Shown: piece after piece, positions 1 to 8,151 of the stretch
Layout of the letters: every line of letters begins with the position of its first letter
How positions within the stretch are numbered: the stretch's first letter is position 1
Origin: Bog-159 sp963738375
GTDB taxonomy: Bacteria > Acidobacteriota > Terriglobia > Bryobacterales > Bryobacteraceae
Direction: 5' to 3'
Length of the DNA: 64,000 nt
Assembly (NCBI GenBank): GCA_963738375.1
Contig: CAVTWL010000006.1
Location: forward strand, 62,001-126,000
The notes under the pieces: generated by a model
What the model was told of the DNA's origin: nothing
The model's database searches: none
What the model saw: only the letters and a program-made list of their open reading frames with translations
Program-made: the position numbers and the translations under genes

Positions 1-2
1 GC

Positions 3-230
3 CGCGAAGTCTACCTGAACGGTATTTTGAGGCGCTATAAGCAGATTACGGAACAATATCGCTCCATGTCGGGAGTGCTGCAGGCGCAGCGTACCGACGC
101 TCCCGCAACCGGCAGCGGCGACCTCGCCCGCATCCAGGATTCTATCGCCATGGCGGAAGAGGATATGCGCCAGTTGAATAACTTGGATGCCCAGGCGCGT
201 CTGATCCAGAAAAAAATGGCGGCCAAGTGA
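3..230 (+). CDS. C-terminal fragment of an uncharacterised protein (cut by window edge)
   Basis: The reading frame is open from the first bases of the window to a TGA at 228-230, so only the last 75 or so residues are present and the true start lies upstream. The fragment is hydrophilic and rich in Gln, Ala, Arg and Glu, with a helical, coiled-coil-like pattern and a Lys-rich end. It has no membrane segment and no motif that I recognise. A small exported-protein gene and rsmI follow on the same strand within 50 bases, so the three may be co-transcribed. Function unknown. Confidence 0.6.
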   Translation, partial: REVYLNGILRRYKQITEQYRSMSGVLQAQRTDAPATGSGDLARIQDSIAMAEEDMRQLNNLDAQARLIQKKMAAK

Positions 231-274
231 AAGGAATTGCCCCATCGCGGCATGCAGTCGGGAAGGAGAAACTG

Positions 275-577
275 ATGAAGCATCTCGCGGTCGCAATTTT
301 GGCGTCGGGCGCCGGCGCTCTTTCCTCGCAGGCCCAAACTTCGCCAGACTGGTTCCAGCGGTTCAATCTGCCGCTCGCCCCGGATACAAAGATCGATAAT
401 TCGCTGCGCAAGCTACTGAAATCTAGCGTAGGGTCGAAAGCCTGTTCGATTCCCTTGCTAGTGGTGCCGGTGCCGAAGAATCTGAAAGAGATGCCGGTGA
501 TAAATCCGCGCATCGACAACCTGGAACCTATGCCTGTGAAAACACCCGCCCCCGTTTGTGAGGAGGCGAAGCGCTGA
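275..577 (+). CDS. Small exported protein of unknown function (100 aa)
   Basis: The ATG at 275 is preceded by GGAAGGAG at a good distance. It opens with a signal-peptide-like stretch (Lys-2, then a hydrophobic run ending Ser-Gln-Ala-Gln near residue 20), so the product is probably secreted or periplasmic. An upstream GTG at 227 is in frame, but it would put a charged extension before the signal and it lacks a ribosome site, so I prefer 275. The mature part is about 80 residues, Pro- and Lys-rich, with two cysteines that could form a disulfide. The stop codon overlaps the proposed CTG start of rsmI, suggesting translational coupling. I do not recognise a family. Confidence 0.65.
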   Translation: MKHLAVAILASGAGALSSQAQTSPDWFQRFNLPLAPDTKIDNSLRKLLKSSVGSKACSIPLLVVPVPKNLKEMPVINPRIDNLEPMPVKTPAPVCEEAKR

Positions 578-1404
578 GCGGCACGCTCTATCTGGTAGCC
601 ACTCCCATCGGCAACCTGGAAGATATTACCTATCGCGCCATTCGTATCCTCGGCGCTGCGGATCTGATCGCTTGCGAAGACACGCGCCAGACGCACAAAT
701 TGCTGGAGCGTTACGGCATCTCCAAGCCGACGGTTAGTTATCACGAACACAACGAGGCGGAGCGCAGTCAGGAACTGACCGCCAAGCTTCTTGCTGGCAT
801 ATCCGTCGTCTTGGTTTCCGATGCGGGTATGCCGCTGATCTCCGACCCTGGCTACCGGTTGGTCCGCGCCGCCATCGAAAACGGCATCCGCGTGGAGCCG
901 GTGCCCGGCCCGTCCGCTGCGTTAACCGCTCTTGCTGCTTGCGGGCTCGCGACAGCCAGTTTCCATTTCGCCGGCTTTCTCCCCGCCAAAACCGGTCAAC
1001 GCCTGCGCGCGCTGGAAGCCCTGAAAGACGAAACCGCCACGCTGATTTTCTACGAAGCTCCCCACCGCATCGTCGAAACTCTCGGCGCTGTCGGAGAAGC
1101 ACTCGGAGATCGCCCCGTGGTGGTTGCGCGCGAGCTTACCAAGATCCACGAGGAATTTCTGCGCGGCACCGCTTCCGAGGTCCGTGCGCTGCTGGAAGCG
1201 CGCGATTCCGTCAAAGGCGAAATCACACTCCTAGTCGAAGGAAACTCCGGTGCGCCAACTGACGATACGCCGCTCACCGAAGCCGTGGAGTCGTGCGTGG
1301 CGTCCGGTATGCCGCGGATGGATGCGATCAAAGAAGTCGCCCGCCGCCGCGGCCTGTCCAAACGCGAAGTCTACGCGGAAATGGAAAAACTTAAAGCCCG
1401 CTAA
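574..1404 (+). CDS. rsmI: 16S rRNA (cytidine1402-2'-O)-methyltransferase RsmI
   Basis: RsmI 2'-O-methylates C1402 in the decoding centre of 16S rRNA using SAM. The N-terminal signature LYLVATPIGNLEDIT is complete only if translation begins at CTG 574 (Ser-Gly-Thr-Leu follow). There is no ATG, GTG or TTG between the in-frame stop at 559 and the TTG at 700, and a start at 700 would delete the first 42 residues, which form part of the SAM-binding fold. From 574 the product is 276 aa, close to the family length of about 285. Other family motifs follow: ACEDTRQT, the SDAGMPLISDPG loop and the VPGPSA turn. GAGGAGG lies just upstream of the CTG, inside the end of the preceding gene, whose TGA overlaps the start. 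Confidence 0.9.
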   Translation: MSGTLYLVATPIGNLEDITYRAIRILGAADLIACEDTRQTHKLLERYGISKPTVSYHEHNEAERSQELTAKLLAGISVVLVSDAGMPLISDPGYRLVRAAIENGIRVEPVPGPSAALTALAACGLATASFHFAGFLPAKTGQRLRALEALKDETATLIFYEAPHRIVETLGAVGEALGDRPVVVARELTKIHEEFLRGTASEVRALLEARDSVKGEITLLVEGNSGAPTDDTPLTEAVESCVASGMPRMDAIKEVARRRGLSKREVYAEMEKLKAR

Positions 1405-1826
1405 CGTCCCTCGTCACTTGCTTTCACTTTAGCCGTCGGTTGCTCCGCGCCCTTTGGCGCCCCCACGATCACATTCACCGCCGAAAGCTTCTGATCTCCA
1501 TCCCGCGTCGCATCGAGCGAAATATGCATTCCCACCTCCAGATCCGCCGCCTTAATCGTGTTGTCCCCCTTCTTAAACGTAGTCTTCTTGGAAAAACGGA
1601 AAGTCAGGCTTTCGGGATCTTCGGACGATTCCTTCTTGTCCAGGTCTAGCAGAATCTCTTTCTTGCTAATGGACTTGACCGTCCCATTAAATGTCACCGC
1701 CGGACCGGTATAGGGGCCCGACGTCGCGCTAGCTGACGACGGCAGCCGCCGCCGCGAATACTGCCCAGGCAACTGCCCAGCCCACAGCAGCACCACCAGC
1801 AAATAGAACATCGCAAAGTACCGCAT
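1401..1826 (-). CDS. Exported protein of unknown function, DUF5666-like
   Basis: This 141-aa product begins with a hydrophobic segment (residues 5-18) that could be a signal peptide or anchor, followed by an Arg/Ser-rich linker. The rest resembles the small beta-barrel of DUF5666-type proteins: a strand with FNGTVKSISKKEILLDLD, then a second half with LEVGMHISLDATRDGD. The tail is Lys/Glu-rich. It converges on rsmI with a 4-base overlap of the two stop regions. Nothing in the sequence indicates a ligand or enzymatic role. The family link is from pattern only. Confidence 0.6.
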   Translation of the reverse strand: MRYFAMFYLLVVLLWAGQLPGQYSRRRLPSSASATSGPYTGPAVTFNGTVKSISKKEILLDLDKKESSEDPESLTFRFSKKTTFKKGDNTIKAADLEVGMHISLDATRDGDQKLSAVNVIVGAPKGAEQPTAKVKASDEGR

Positions 1827-1911
1827 CGCTTCATTCTCGCAGAATCCGATGAAATTTCTAGTGCAACCTTACGCCCTGCCGCTGACGTCTGAAGCCTATT
1901 AGGAGACGATT

Positions 1912-2742
1912 ATGCTGCAAAGTCCCGGCCTAACGCGCCGCCGGCTATTTATGCTTGCGGGCGCTGCCGGAGTGTCGCCCATGCTGCGGCTATATGCCGG
2001 CAGTTCCGATTTTTGGAATAAAAAGGAACCGGCCGAGTGGTCTGCCGAAGAGCTTGACAAGCTCCTCACCAAATCCCCGTGGGCCAAGGATGTGAATGCC
2101 GCATCATCCACTCTCAGCCGCGAATACACGCCCAATACGAACGATCCCAGTGTTGGCCCTAGCGGCTATCCCAACCCCGGCGGTTATCCCAGCGGCGGCG
2201 GTGGCACGGGTGGTGGCGGCGGTTATGGCGGTATGGGCGGTGGCGGAGGGATGGGACGCGGTGGAGGAGGAGGGCGGGGCGGGGGACGCAACACCATGCC
2301 CCTGTCGTACCGTGCTACCGTCCGCTGGGAAAGCGCTAAGCCCGTTCAGGAAGCCCTCAAAACACCCCTTCCCGACAGCTTGGCCGGTGCGTATGTCCTC
2401 AGCGTGAGCGGCGTTCCCGTACTGGCCGGCGGGAAGCAGCACTCCGATGAGGGAGACACCACCACGACCGTTTCCAAGGGCCTCAGCGACGAAGTCCTCG
2501 AGCGCATCAAAAACCTGACATACCTGGAACCAAAGGGCAAGTCCGCGGCCCAGCCCAGTCTGGTACTGAAAGGAACGCCAGGCGCCTCTGGAACGCCCAC
2601 TATACTCTTCGGCTTCCCCCACGATGTGCTGCCCCTGTCGGCCGACGACCAGGTTTCCTTCACCACTCAACTTGGACGGATCGAAGTCAAGGCCAAATTC
2701 AATTTGAAGGACATGATGTATCATAAAGAACTGGCGCTGTAG
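1912..2742 (+). CDS. Tat-exported protein with glycine-rich linker, unknown function
   Basis: The 276-aa product starts at an ATG with TAGGAGA upstream. Residues 8-30 look like a twin-arginine signal (three Arg followed by a hydrophobic run), so export by the Tat route is likely. After the signal comes a short conserved-looking helix with WSAEELDKLLTKSPWA, a pattern I associate with uncharacterised acidobacterial exported proteins. A very glycine-rich low-complexity stretch (about residues 85-130, GGGG/GGYGG/GRGG units) separates it from a globular beta-rich C-terminal domain of about 145 residues. No catalytic motif is visible. An outer-membrane barrel protein follows 68 bases later. Confidence 0.7.
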   Translation: MLQSPGLTRRRLFMLAGAAGVSPMLRLYAGSSDFWNKKEPAEWSAEELDKLLTKSPWAKDVNAASSTLSREYTPNTNDPSVGPSGYPNPGGYPSGGGGTGGGGGYGGMGGGGGMGRGGGGGRGGGRNTMPLSYRATVRWESAKPVQEALKTPLPDSLAGAYVLSVSGVPVLAGGKQHSDEGDTTTTVSKGLSDEVLERIKNLTYLEPKGKSAAQPSLVLKGTPGASGTPTILFGFPHDVLPLSADDQVSFTTQLGRIEVKAKFNLKDMMYHKELAL

Positions 2743-2810
2743 AACGGGCAAAAGGGCCATGCGCCAGCAAGCCCGCCGTCATCAGCATTTTTCGGAGTCT
2801 ATAAAATAAG

Positions 2811-3776
2811 ATGCAAAAAGCCTTTCCAGTGGCTGCCGTCACTGCCGGTGTGTGCCTGTTGTGGGGTCTCGCGGCAACCCGGCCCCTGGCCGCCCAACAG
2901 CCGGCCACCCCGCCGTCCTCGCAGGATGCGCAGCAGCCTGCCGCTACTACCTCGCAGGCGCAAGCTCCCGCACCACCTCCCGCTACGCCTCCTCCGCCCG
3001 TCATCAAACAGGCCGGAGATTTCTACGCGGGCAGCGGCTTCTCTTTCACCATTATGGAATGGCTTGGTACCGGCCACCCGGTGATGAATACTGGACACGC
3101 CAACACCAACGGCGATCCGAACTATTTGAATTATGGTGGGCAACCCCGGCCTGCGCCGGGCGCTGAGGTGACCATCCCGATCGGTAAGTATCATGCCATT
3201 CACGCTACCTATTTCCGCGTGCAGGGACAAGGAAACTCGATCTCGCCGGGAGACGAAATCATCTTCGGTACGCCCTTCCTGCAAGGCGACTATCTCGCTT
3301 CGCATTACACCATGCAAAACGTCAAAGTCGGCCTCGACTATCTTTCATGGCCCTTCCCGATCGGGGACTCCAAGTTCCATATCAAGACCCTGTATGAGAT
3401 CAACTACACCACCATCCTGACCAGCGTAGACGCGCCGCTGCGGCACGGCGAAACAGATGCCTCGGGCAATCCGATTACCACCAACGGCCAGGGTACCGAC
3501 TGGTTCATTTACCCGAGTTTCGGCCTGGGCGTGGATTATCTGGTCAGCCACAAGCTCCGTTTTGAGGGCCGCGCATCCGGCTTCATTTTCCCCCACCGGT
3601 CCACCATCTACGATGCGGAAGCTTCACTCAATTACCGCTTTGGAAAATGGGAAATCGAAGGCGGCGTCAAGACCTTTCACTTCAAAACTTCTCCCCTTCA
3701 AAATGAGTTTGTGCAGTCGACATTTCCGGGAGTTTACGTAGGCTTGCGATGGTATCCCGAATACAGCGCCCATTAA
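2811..3776 (+). CDS. Predicted outer-membrane beta-barrel protein
   Basis: The 321-aa product has an N-terminal signal peptide, then a Pro/Ala/Gln-rich linker (about residues 28-65) like those seen before periplasm-facing or barrel domains. The remainder alternates short amphipathic strands rich in Tyr, Phe and Gly with turns (for example FYAGSGFSFTIMEWLG near the start and VYVGLRWYPEYSAH at the end). This suits an 8-12-stranded outer-membrane barrel with a terminal aromatic-rich strand. No enzyme motif is visible. It follows the Tat-exported Gly-rich protein and could be co-transcribed with it. Specific transport or adhesion roles cannot be assigned. Confidence 0.65.
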   Translation: MQKAFPVAAVTAGVCLLWGLAATRPLAAQQPATPPSSQDAQQPAATTSQAQAPAPPPATPPPPVIKQAGDFYAGSGFSFTIMEWLGTGHPVMNTGHANTNGDPNYLNYGGQPRPAPGAEVTIPIGKYHAIHATYFRVQGQGNSISPGDEIIFGTPFLQGDYLASHYTMQNVKVGLDYLSWPFPIGDSKFHIKTLYEINYTTILTSVDAPLRHGETDASGNPITTNGQGTDWFIYPSFGLGVDYLVSHKLRFEGRASGFIFPHRSTIYDAEASLNYRFGKWEIEGGVKTFHFKTSPLQNEFVQSTFPGVYVGLRWYPEYSAH

Positions 3777-3958
3777 ACCGGACGGCCCCAAGTCGGCGCC
3801 AGATTTTACAAAGCCTTAACTATAAAGGAGTAACGGGCTTGCGCCACATTGCGTTCCCTCTTCAAGGGGTAAATCGCAACAGTGAAAAATGTCAGCCGTT
3901 GTTCTTCCGTCCGCGCTGCGGGCGCCGCTTTCCCAGCGAGCGGGCGATAAGCCCGCGG

Positions 3959-4234
3959 GTGCCTATTTTGCACCTGCCTTCTGAAGCGGAAACCACGGTA
4001 TCCAGTGTCTGGGACGACGTCCGGAATTGCCTCGAACTGGCGCGCTGGACGCAGACCCTCGTCGCTTCCGGCGAACGCTTAACCGCCGCTCGTGCGGCGG
4101 TAGACCTCGTCAGGGCTTATGATAGTGTACTGGAGAAGGTTCGTCTCGTCCCGCTTTCCCTGCCAGAACTACAGTGCGTGCGTGATCGCCTCGCGCCCGT
4201 AGCCGAACTGCTGCGAAAGTACCGGCTCCGGTGA
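3959..4234 (+). CDS. Possible small soluble protein (91 aa), unknown
   Basis: The stretch 3777-4270 between two exported-protein genes holds one plausible gene. From about 3960 to the TGA at 4232-4234 the frame shows the GC-rich third positions of real genes here and encodes a helical, Leu/Arg/Val-rich protein. It has no signal peptide, one Trp pair region (VWDDVRN...ARWTQT) and a basic C-terminus. The start is uncertain: GTG 3959 and TTG 3968 are candidates and neither has a good ribosome site. The frame is open further upstream to 3749, but there the translation looks non-coding. I do not recognise a family. Confidence 0.4.
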   Translation: MPILHLPSEAETTVSSVWDDVRNCLELARWTQTLVASGERLTAARAAVDLVRAYDSVLEKVRLVPLSLPELQCVRDRLAPVAELLRKYRLR

Positions 4235-4270
4235 GTGCGGGCAATATGAGCAAGAGGAATTTATAAAAAA

Positions 4271-6256
4271 GTGATTCATCAATCGATTGTTCCGGATAAA
4301 TTGCGCGGTAGTATGCCATTCGCCGTAGCCTGCCTTTTTGTGTTGCCGGCCTTGTGCCTTGCGCAGAGTCTGCCATCTTATACGATTTCCACCGCGGTGG
4401 GTACCTGCACGGCCAGCAGTACGGTTCCGCCATGTCTCGGCGGATTCACCGGCGATAGTGGCGCCGCCACTTCCGCCACGCTCAACGGTCCCTACGGCTT
4501 GGCCTTCGATTCCTCCGGAAATCTCTACATCTCCGATTCGAACAACGAGCGCATCCGCGAGGTCAATACCAGTGGCACCATCACCACCTATGTCGGCAAC
4601 GGAACCGAGGGATACGCCGGCGATGCGGCATCCGTCAACACCAGTTCCACGGAACTGAACAGCCCCGCCGGTTTGTTTTTTGACTCCGGCGGCCACATGT
4701 TCATTGCCGACAGTGACAACTATGTCGTGCGCGAGATCAACGGCGGCACCATCAATACCGTGGCTGGTCACAACAGTGGAGGCGCGACCTTTGCCGGCGA
4801 TCTGGGCCCCGCCACTAGCGCATCTCTTTGGAATCCCTCCAGCGTAGCGGTGGATGGCGCCGGCAATATCTATATCGCCGATCCCTACAACAACGTGGTC
4901 CGCATTGTTTGTGCCAACCAAACCCCCATCGCCTGCGGCACCCTGGTTTTTCCTCCCGGCGGAAGCTATACATTTGCTGCCGGAGACATTGTCACTTTTG
5001 CCGGCAATAATTCGCTTGGCGGCGGCTACACCGGAGATGGCGGCGTCGCGACGGGCTCTACCCTGAACAACCCCGAAGCCGTGTTGCTTGATGCCGCTGG
5101 TAATTTGTACATTTCCGACACCGGCAACAACGTCATCCGCAAAGTAACGGCCGCCGGCATCATCAGCACCTACGCTGGCAACGGCGTGCCCGGTTACTCC
5201 GGCGACGGGGGATCCGCCCTGCAAGCAGAGCTCAACTCGCCCAAGGGTATTGCCATGGACGCCAATGGCAATTTGTTCATCGCGGACTCTGACAACAGTG
5301 TGATTCGCGTCGTCGAGCCGAACGGCAACATCACCACTATCGCGGGCAATGCCGGCCTTGGCCCAGGTTATGCCGGTGACGGCAGCGCCGCTACCAAGGC
5401 GCAGTTGTATTTTCCGTCGTCCGTTGCCGTCAGCGGCGAGAAAGTTTATGTCGCCGACTTCGGCAACAACGTCGTTCGCTTGCTCACTCCCGCCGCCGCC
5501 GTGCCGCAGGTGAACGCGGGAGGCGTGATCACCGCCAGTTCCTTCGGCGCCTCTACGGCCGTGGCGCCCGGCAGTTGGATCGAAATCTATGGCTCCAATC
5601 TGGCTGGCAGTACCCGCACTTGGGGAACCGCCGATTTTAGCGGCTCCAACGCGCCTACCACGCTCGATAGCGTGTCGGTATCCATCGGCGGCGTGGCCGC
5701 CTATGTCGCCTACATCAGCCCGGGTCAAGTAAACGTTCAAGTTCCCTCAACAGTGTCCGCCGGAACCCAACCGCTGACCGTCAAGACGGAGTGGGGCACC
5801 AGCACATCGGTCAACGTCACAGTAGGGTCCACGCCCGGCATCTACGCTCCGTCCCTGGTGAATATCGGCGGCAAACAGTATGCGGGAGCTGTCGTCGCCA
5901 ACACCAGCACCTGGGTGCTTCCCACCGGCGCCGTATCCGGTTTGACCTCGCAGCCCGCCGCGCCCGGCGCAACCATCACTTTCTATGGCGTGGGTTTTGG
6001 CGCGACGAATCCCGCGGTTCCGGCCGGACAACTCGCCAGCGGTTTACCCAGCTTGACGTCGCCGGTCCAGATCCTGTTCGGCACCACCGCCGCGACCATC
6101 TCGTATCAGGGCTTGGCGCCCGGCCTGGTCGGCTTGTATCAGTTCAATGTGACCGTGCCGGACATCGCCGCTTCCAGCGCCGTGCCGTTGACCTTCATGC
6201 AGGGCGGGAACACCTTGCCGCAGACCCTCTATACCGCCGTGGGCAGCGGATCCTAG
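4271..6256 (+). CDS. Secreted NHL-repeat beta-propeller with Solibacter C-terminal domain (TIGR03437)
   Basis: After a signal peptide ending near Leu-Ala-Gln, the protein carries six NHL-type repeats (about residues 55-405). Each has the pattern of Leu-Asn-x-Pro, a hydrophobic Asp-x-x-Gly-Asn strand, then Tyr-Ile-Ala/Ser-Asp-x-x-Asn-Asn-x-Val-Arg. They are interspersed with GDGG and AGN turns and should close into a six-bladed propeller. Residues about 410-660 match the repetitive C-terminal domain known from Solibacter proteins (VNAGGVITASSFG, IEIYGSNLAG, SPGQVNVQVPS). GTG 4271 has AAGAGGAA upstream and gives an acceptable signal peptide; ATG 4313 is an alternative without a ribosome site. 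Such proteins are extracytoplasmic, with unknown ligands. The stop overlaps the convergent glycosyltransferase gene. Confidence 0.85.
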   Translation: MIHQSIVPDKLRGSMPFAVACLFVLPALCLAQSLPSYTISTAVGTCTASSTVPPCLGGFTGDSGAATSATLNGPYGLAFDSSGNLYISDSNNERIREVNTSGTITTYVGNGTEGYAGDAASVNTSSTELNSPAGLFFDSGGHMFIADSDNYVVREINGGTINTVAGHNSGGATFAGDLGPATSASLWNPSSVAVDGAGNIYIADPYNNVVRIVCANQTPIACGTLVFPPGGSYTFAAGDIVTFAGNNSLGGGYTGDGGVATGSTLNNPEAVLLDAAGNLYISDTGNNVIRKVTAAGIISTYAGNGVPGYSGDGGSALQAELNSPKGIAMDANGNLFIADSDNSVIRVVEPNGNITTIAGNAGLGPGYAGDGSAATKAQLYFPSSVAVSGEKVYVADFGNNVVRLLTPAAAVPQVNAGGVITASSFGASTAVAPGSWIEIYGSNLAGSTRTWGTADFSGSNAPTTLDSVSVSIGGVAAYVAYISPGQVNVQVPSTVSAGTQPLTVKTEWGTSTSVNVTVGSTPGIYAPSLVNIGGKQYAGAVVANTSTWVLPTGAVSGLTSQPAAPGATITFYGVGFGATNPAVPAGQLASGLPSLTSPVQILFGTTAATISYQGLAPGLVGLYQFNVTVPDIAASSAVPLTFMQGGNTLPQTLYTAVGSGS

Positions 6257-7668
6257 CGGTCCCTCACGGCGATAGCAATAATTGACGTCGGCTGCCACGG
6301 CAGCATGGAATCGATACTGCGCCACAGCCACACCAGCCGGTCGAAGATCCGCAATTGAATGCGGCCGATGGTGGTTCGTTTGAACCATCGGCCGTTTACA
6401 TACCAGCCCGGTAGCGAGATGCGGTTGAAGTTCAGAATCCGCTCCACGCGAAAGCCCACCTGCTCCATCCGTTGCTGCAGTTCCGCGCGCGAATAGCGTC
6501 GGAAATGCCCCAGTGCCGTATCCAGCGTGCCATATACGCCCTGGCCTTGCGGCACCAGAATAATGGCTCGCCCGCCCGGCCCCAATGCCGAATAGATATT
6601 GCGCAAGCTGCCCATCTCATCCTCCACGTGTTCCAGCACGTTCAGGCAGACCACCGTATCCATCTGCCCGGCCAGTGGTTCGAAATCCGACGGATTCGCC
6701 AAATCGCAGTGCCGCACTTCCATCTTCGGATGGTGCTGGAATCGCGCCTGCAATTGGGCCAGGTATTCGGGGTCGATGTCGGCTGCAATGTAGCGCTCGC
6801 GTTTAGCGCACAGCAAACGCGTCAGATTGCCGATGCCAGCGCCCGTTTCGAGCACGCGCTTGCCGAGGTACGGTTGAACCGTTTCAGCCATCCATCCGTT
6901 AAACCGCTTCGCCCCAGCCAGCGCATCCAGAATGTCCGGCCCGGAATCCTGATAAATATCCCTCGATAGCGCATAACGCATGATCACGTACAGCGCATCG
7001 AAAGCGTCCTTTAGCCCGATCTTCTTGCCTTCGTCGTAAGTGCGTCCATGATAGGCGATGGGTGTCTCGTAGATGCGCGCATGACGCTTGGCCAGTTTGA
7101 TGGTGATTTCAGGCTCCAGCCCGAACCGGTTGCTGCGGATGGGAATGCTTTTCAGCAGGGTAGTACGGAAGGCCTTGTAGCAGGTCTCCATGTCGGTCAG
7201 GTTCAAGTCAGAAACGACGTTGCAGATCAGCGTCAGGATCTGGTTGGCCACCGAGTGCCAGAAATACAGCACTCGCCGTTCGCCTGCAATCACAAAACGC
7301 GAACCGTAAACGGCGTCGGCTTTGCCTTCGAGCAGAGGTGCCAACAGACGGCCGTATTCGCGCGGATCGTACTCCAGGTCGGCGTCCTGAATCAGCGAGA
7401 ATGTGCCGGTAGCGTAGCCGATCGCTGCCCGGATGGCGGCGCCTTTTCCCTGATTGTGAGACTGCCGGTAGAAACGAATGATCGGATTGGCCGCCGCGAT
7501 CTGTTCCACAACTGCCGCCGACCCATCCGTCGACCCGTCGTCCACTACCACGATTTCGCGCTCGACACCTTCTGGTAGTGGCGCAGCCATCACGCGCTCC
7601 AGTAGCGTTCCGACGAACTCTTCTTCGTTATATAGGGGGATCAGAATCGAAAGGGTATAGGCTGCCAT
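6253..7668 (-). CDS. Fusion of family 2 glycosyltransferase and class I SAM methyltransferase
   Basis: The N-terminal half (residues about 1-235) is a GT-A glycosyltransferase of the polyprenyl-phosphate mannose/glucose synthase type: SILIPLYNEEEFV, VVDDGSTDGS, and the DADLEYDP metal-binding motif followed by YGSRF. The C-terminal half (about 255-450) is a Rossmann methyltransferase with VLETGAGIGNLTRLL as SAM motif I, then AADIDPEYL, and VVCLNVLEHVEDE after it. The combination suggests transfer of a sugar to a lipid or glycan carrier and methylation of it or of a partner. I place the start at ATG 7668 (Met-Ala-Ala-Tyr-Thr-Leu-Ser); six more residues upstream are possible. No membrane anchor is seen, so a cytoplasmic or peripheral enzyme is inferred. 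Confidence 0.87.
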   Translation of the reverse strand: MAAYTLSILIPLYNEEEFVGTLLERVMAAPLPEGVEREIVVVDDGSTDGSAAVVEQIAAANPIIRFYRQSHNQGKGAAIRAAIGYATGTFSLIQDADLEYDPREYGRLLAPLLEGKADAVYGSRFVIAGERRVLYFWHSVANQILTLICNVVSDLNLTDMETCYKAFRTTLLKSIPIRSNRFGLEPEITIKLAKRHARIYETPIAYHGRTYDEGKKIGLKDAFDALYVIMRYALSRDIYQDSGPDILDALAGAKRFNGWMAETVQPYLGKRVLETGAGIGNLTRLLCAKRERYIAADIDPEYLAQLQARFQHHPKMEVRHCDLANPSDFEPLAGQMDTVVCLNVLEHVEDEMGSLRNIYSALGPGGRAIILVPQGQGVYGTLDTALGHFRRYSRAELQQRMEQVGFRVERILNFNRISLPGWYVNGRWFKRTTIGRIQLRIFDRLVWLWRSIDSMLPWQPTSIIAIAVRDR

Positions 7669-7725
7669 GGCGGCGGGAATCTCCATTGTACAGTAGAGAT
7701 ACCGCCCGCCCCCGGTAACCCGCCC

Positions 7726-8088
7726 TTACTGAATCGCCCCGCTCGCCCTCCCCGCGCTCCGCATCACCAGTTCCTCCAGGTCCAAAAGATGTTGCGGCTC
7801 AAAATGCTCCCGCGACCATCGGCTCGAGGCCGCCAGTTCGATGCCCACAAAGTAGCCGATCTCCCGGTAAACGCAGTACCGCACCACGCCGTCCAGTTTC
7901 TCTCCCGGGCAGTCGACACATACCTTAATGCCCAGCGCTACCGGTATCTCGAACTGCAAACACATCCCGGAGCGCGAAATGTCTTCCAGTAAAGCCGTCG
8001 ATGTGCAATCGCGGCCGGCCGTGTCTTTCCAGCAAACCTCGACCATATCGGCGCACAACATCCGGATCTCAGCGCGTGATCGCTGCAT
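7726..8088 (-). CDS. PilZ domain protein, probable c-di-GMP receptor
   Basis: A 120-aa protein that is almost only a PilZ domain. An Arg-rich N-terminus (RSRAEIR, giving the RxxxR motif at residues 3-9) and EDISRSGMCL (the D/NxSxxG motif near residues 36-41) are the two c-di-GMP-binding elements of the family. The beta-barrel continues through VCVDCPGEKLDGVVRYC. I take ATG 8088 as the start; a longer frame to 8541 is only the antisense of the neighbouring membrane-protein gene. It is divergent from that gene across 63 bases. Together with the HD-GYP/GGDEF protein at 22.3 kb it indicates c-di-GMP signalling in this organism. The effector target is unknown. Confidence 0.85.
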   Translation of the reverse strand: MQRSRAEIRMLCADMVEVCWKDTAGRDCTSTALLEDISRSGMCLQFEIPVALGIKVCVDCPGEKLDGVVRYCVYREIGYFVGIELAASSRWSREHFEPQHLLDLEELVMRSAGRASGAIQ

Positions 8089-8151
8089 GCCTCTTCTATC
8101 GGCATCAGGAGCCTCAAGCTTTATACAATACGGGGAAGCCTCGGAGATCCC

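Noticed and set aside
4169..5740. A 523-codon open frame antisense to the NHL-repeat gene
   Set aside because: Its Gly/Asp/Val-rich repetitive translation is the mirror of the NHL repeat codons; the sense strand has recognised domains.
4271..6256. NHL-repeat protein as a phage or CRISPR-related binder
   Set aside because: The TIGR03437 tail and signal peptide fit an ordinary acidobacterial secreted propeller.
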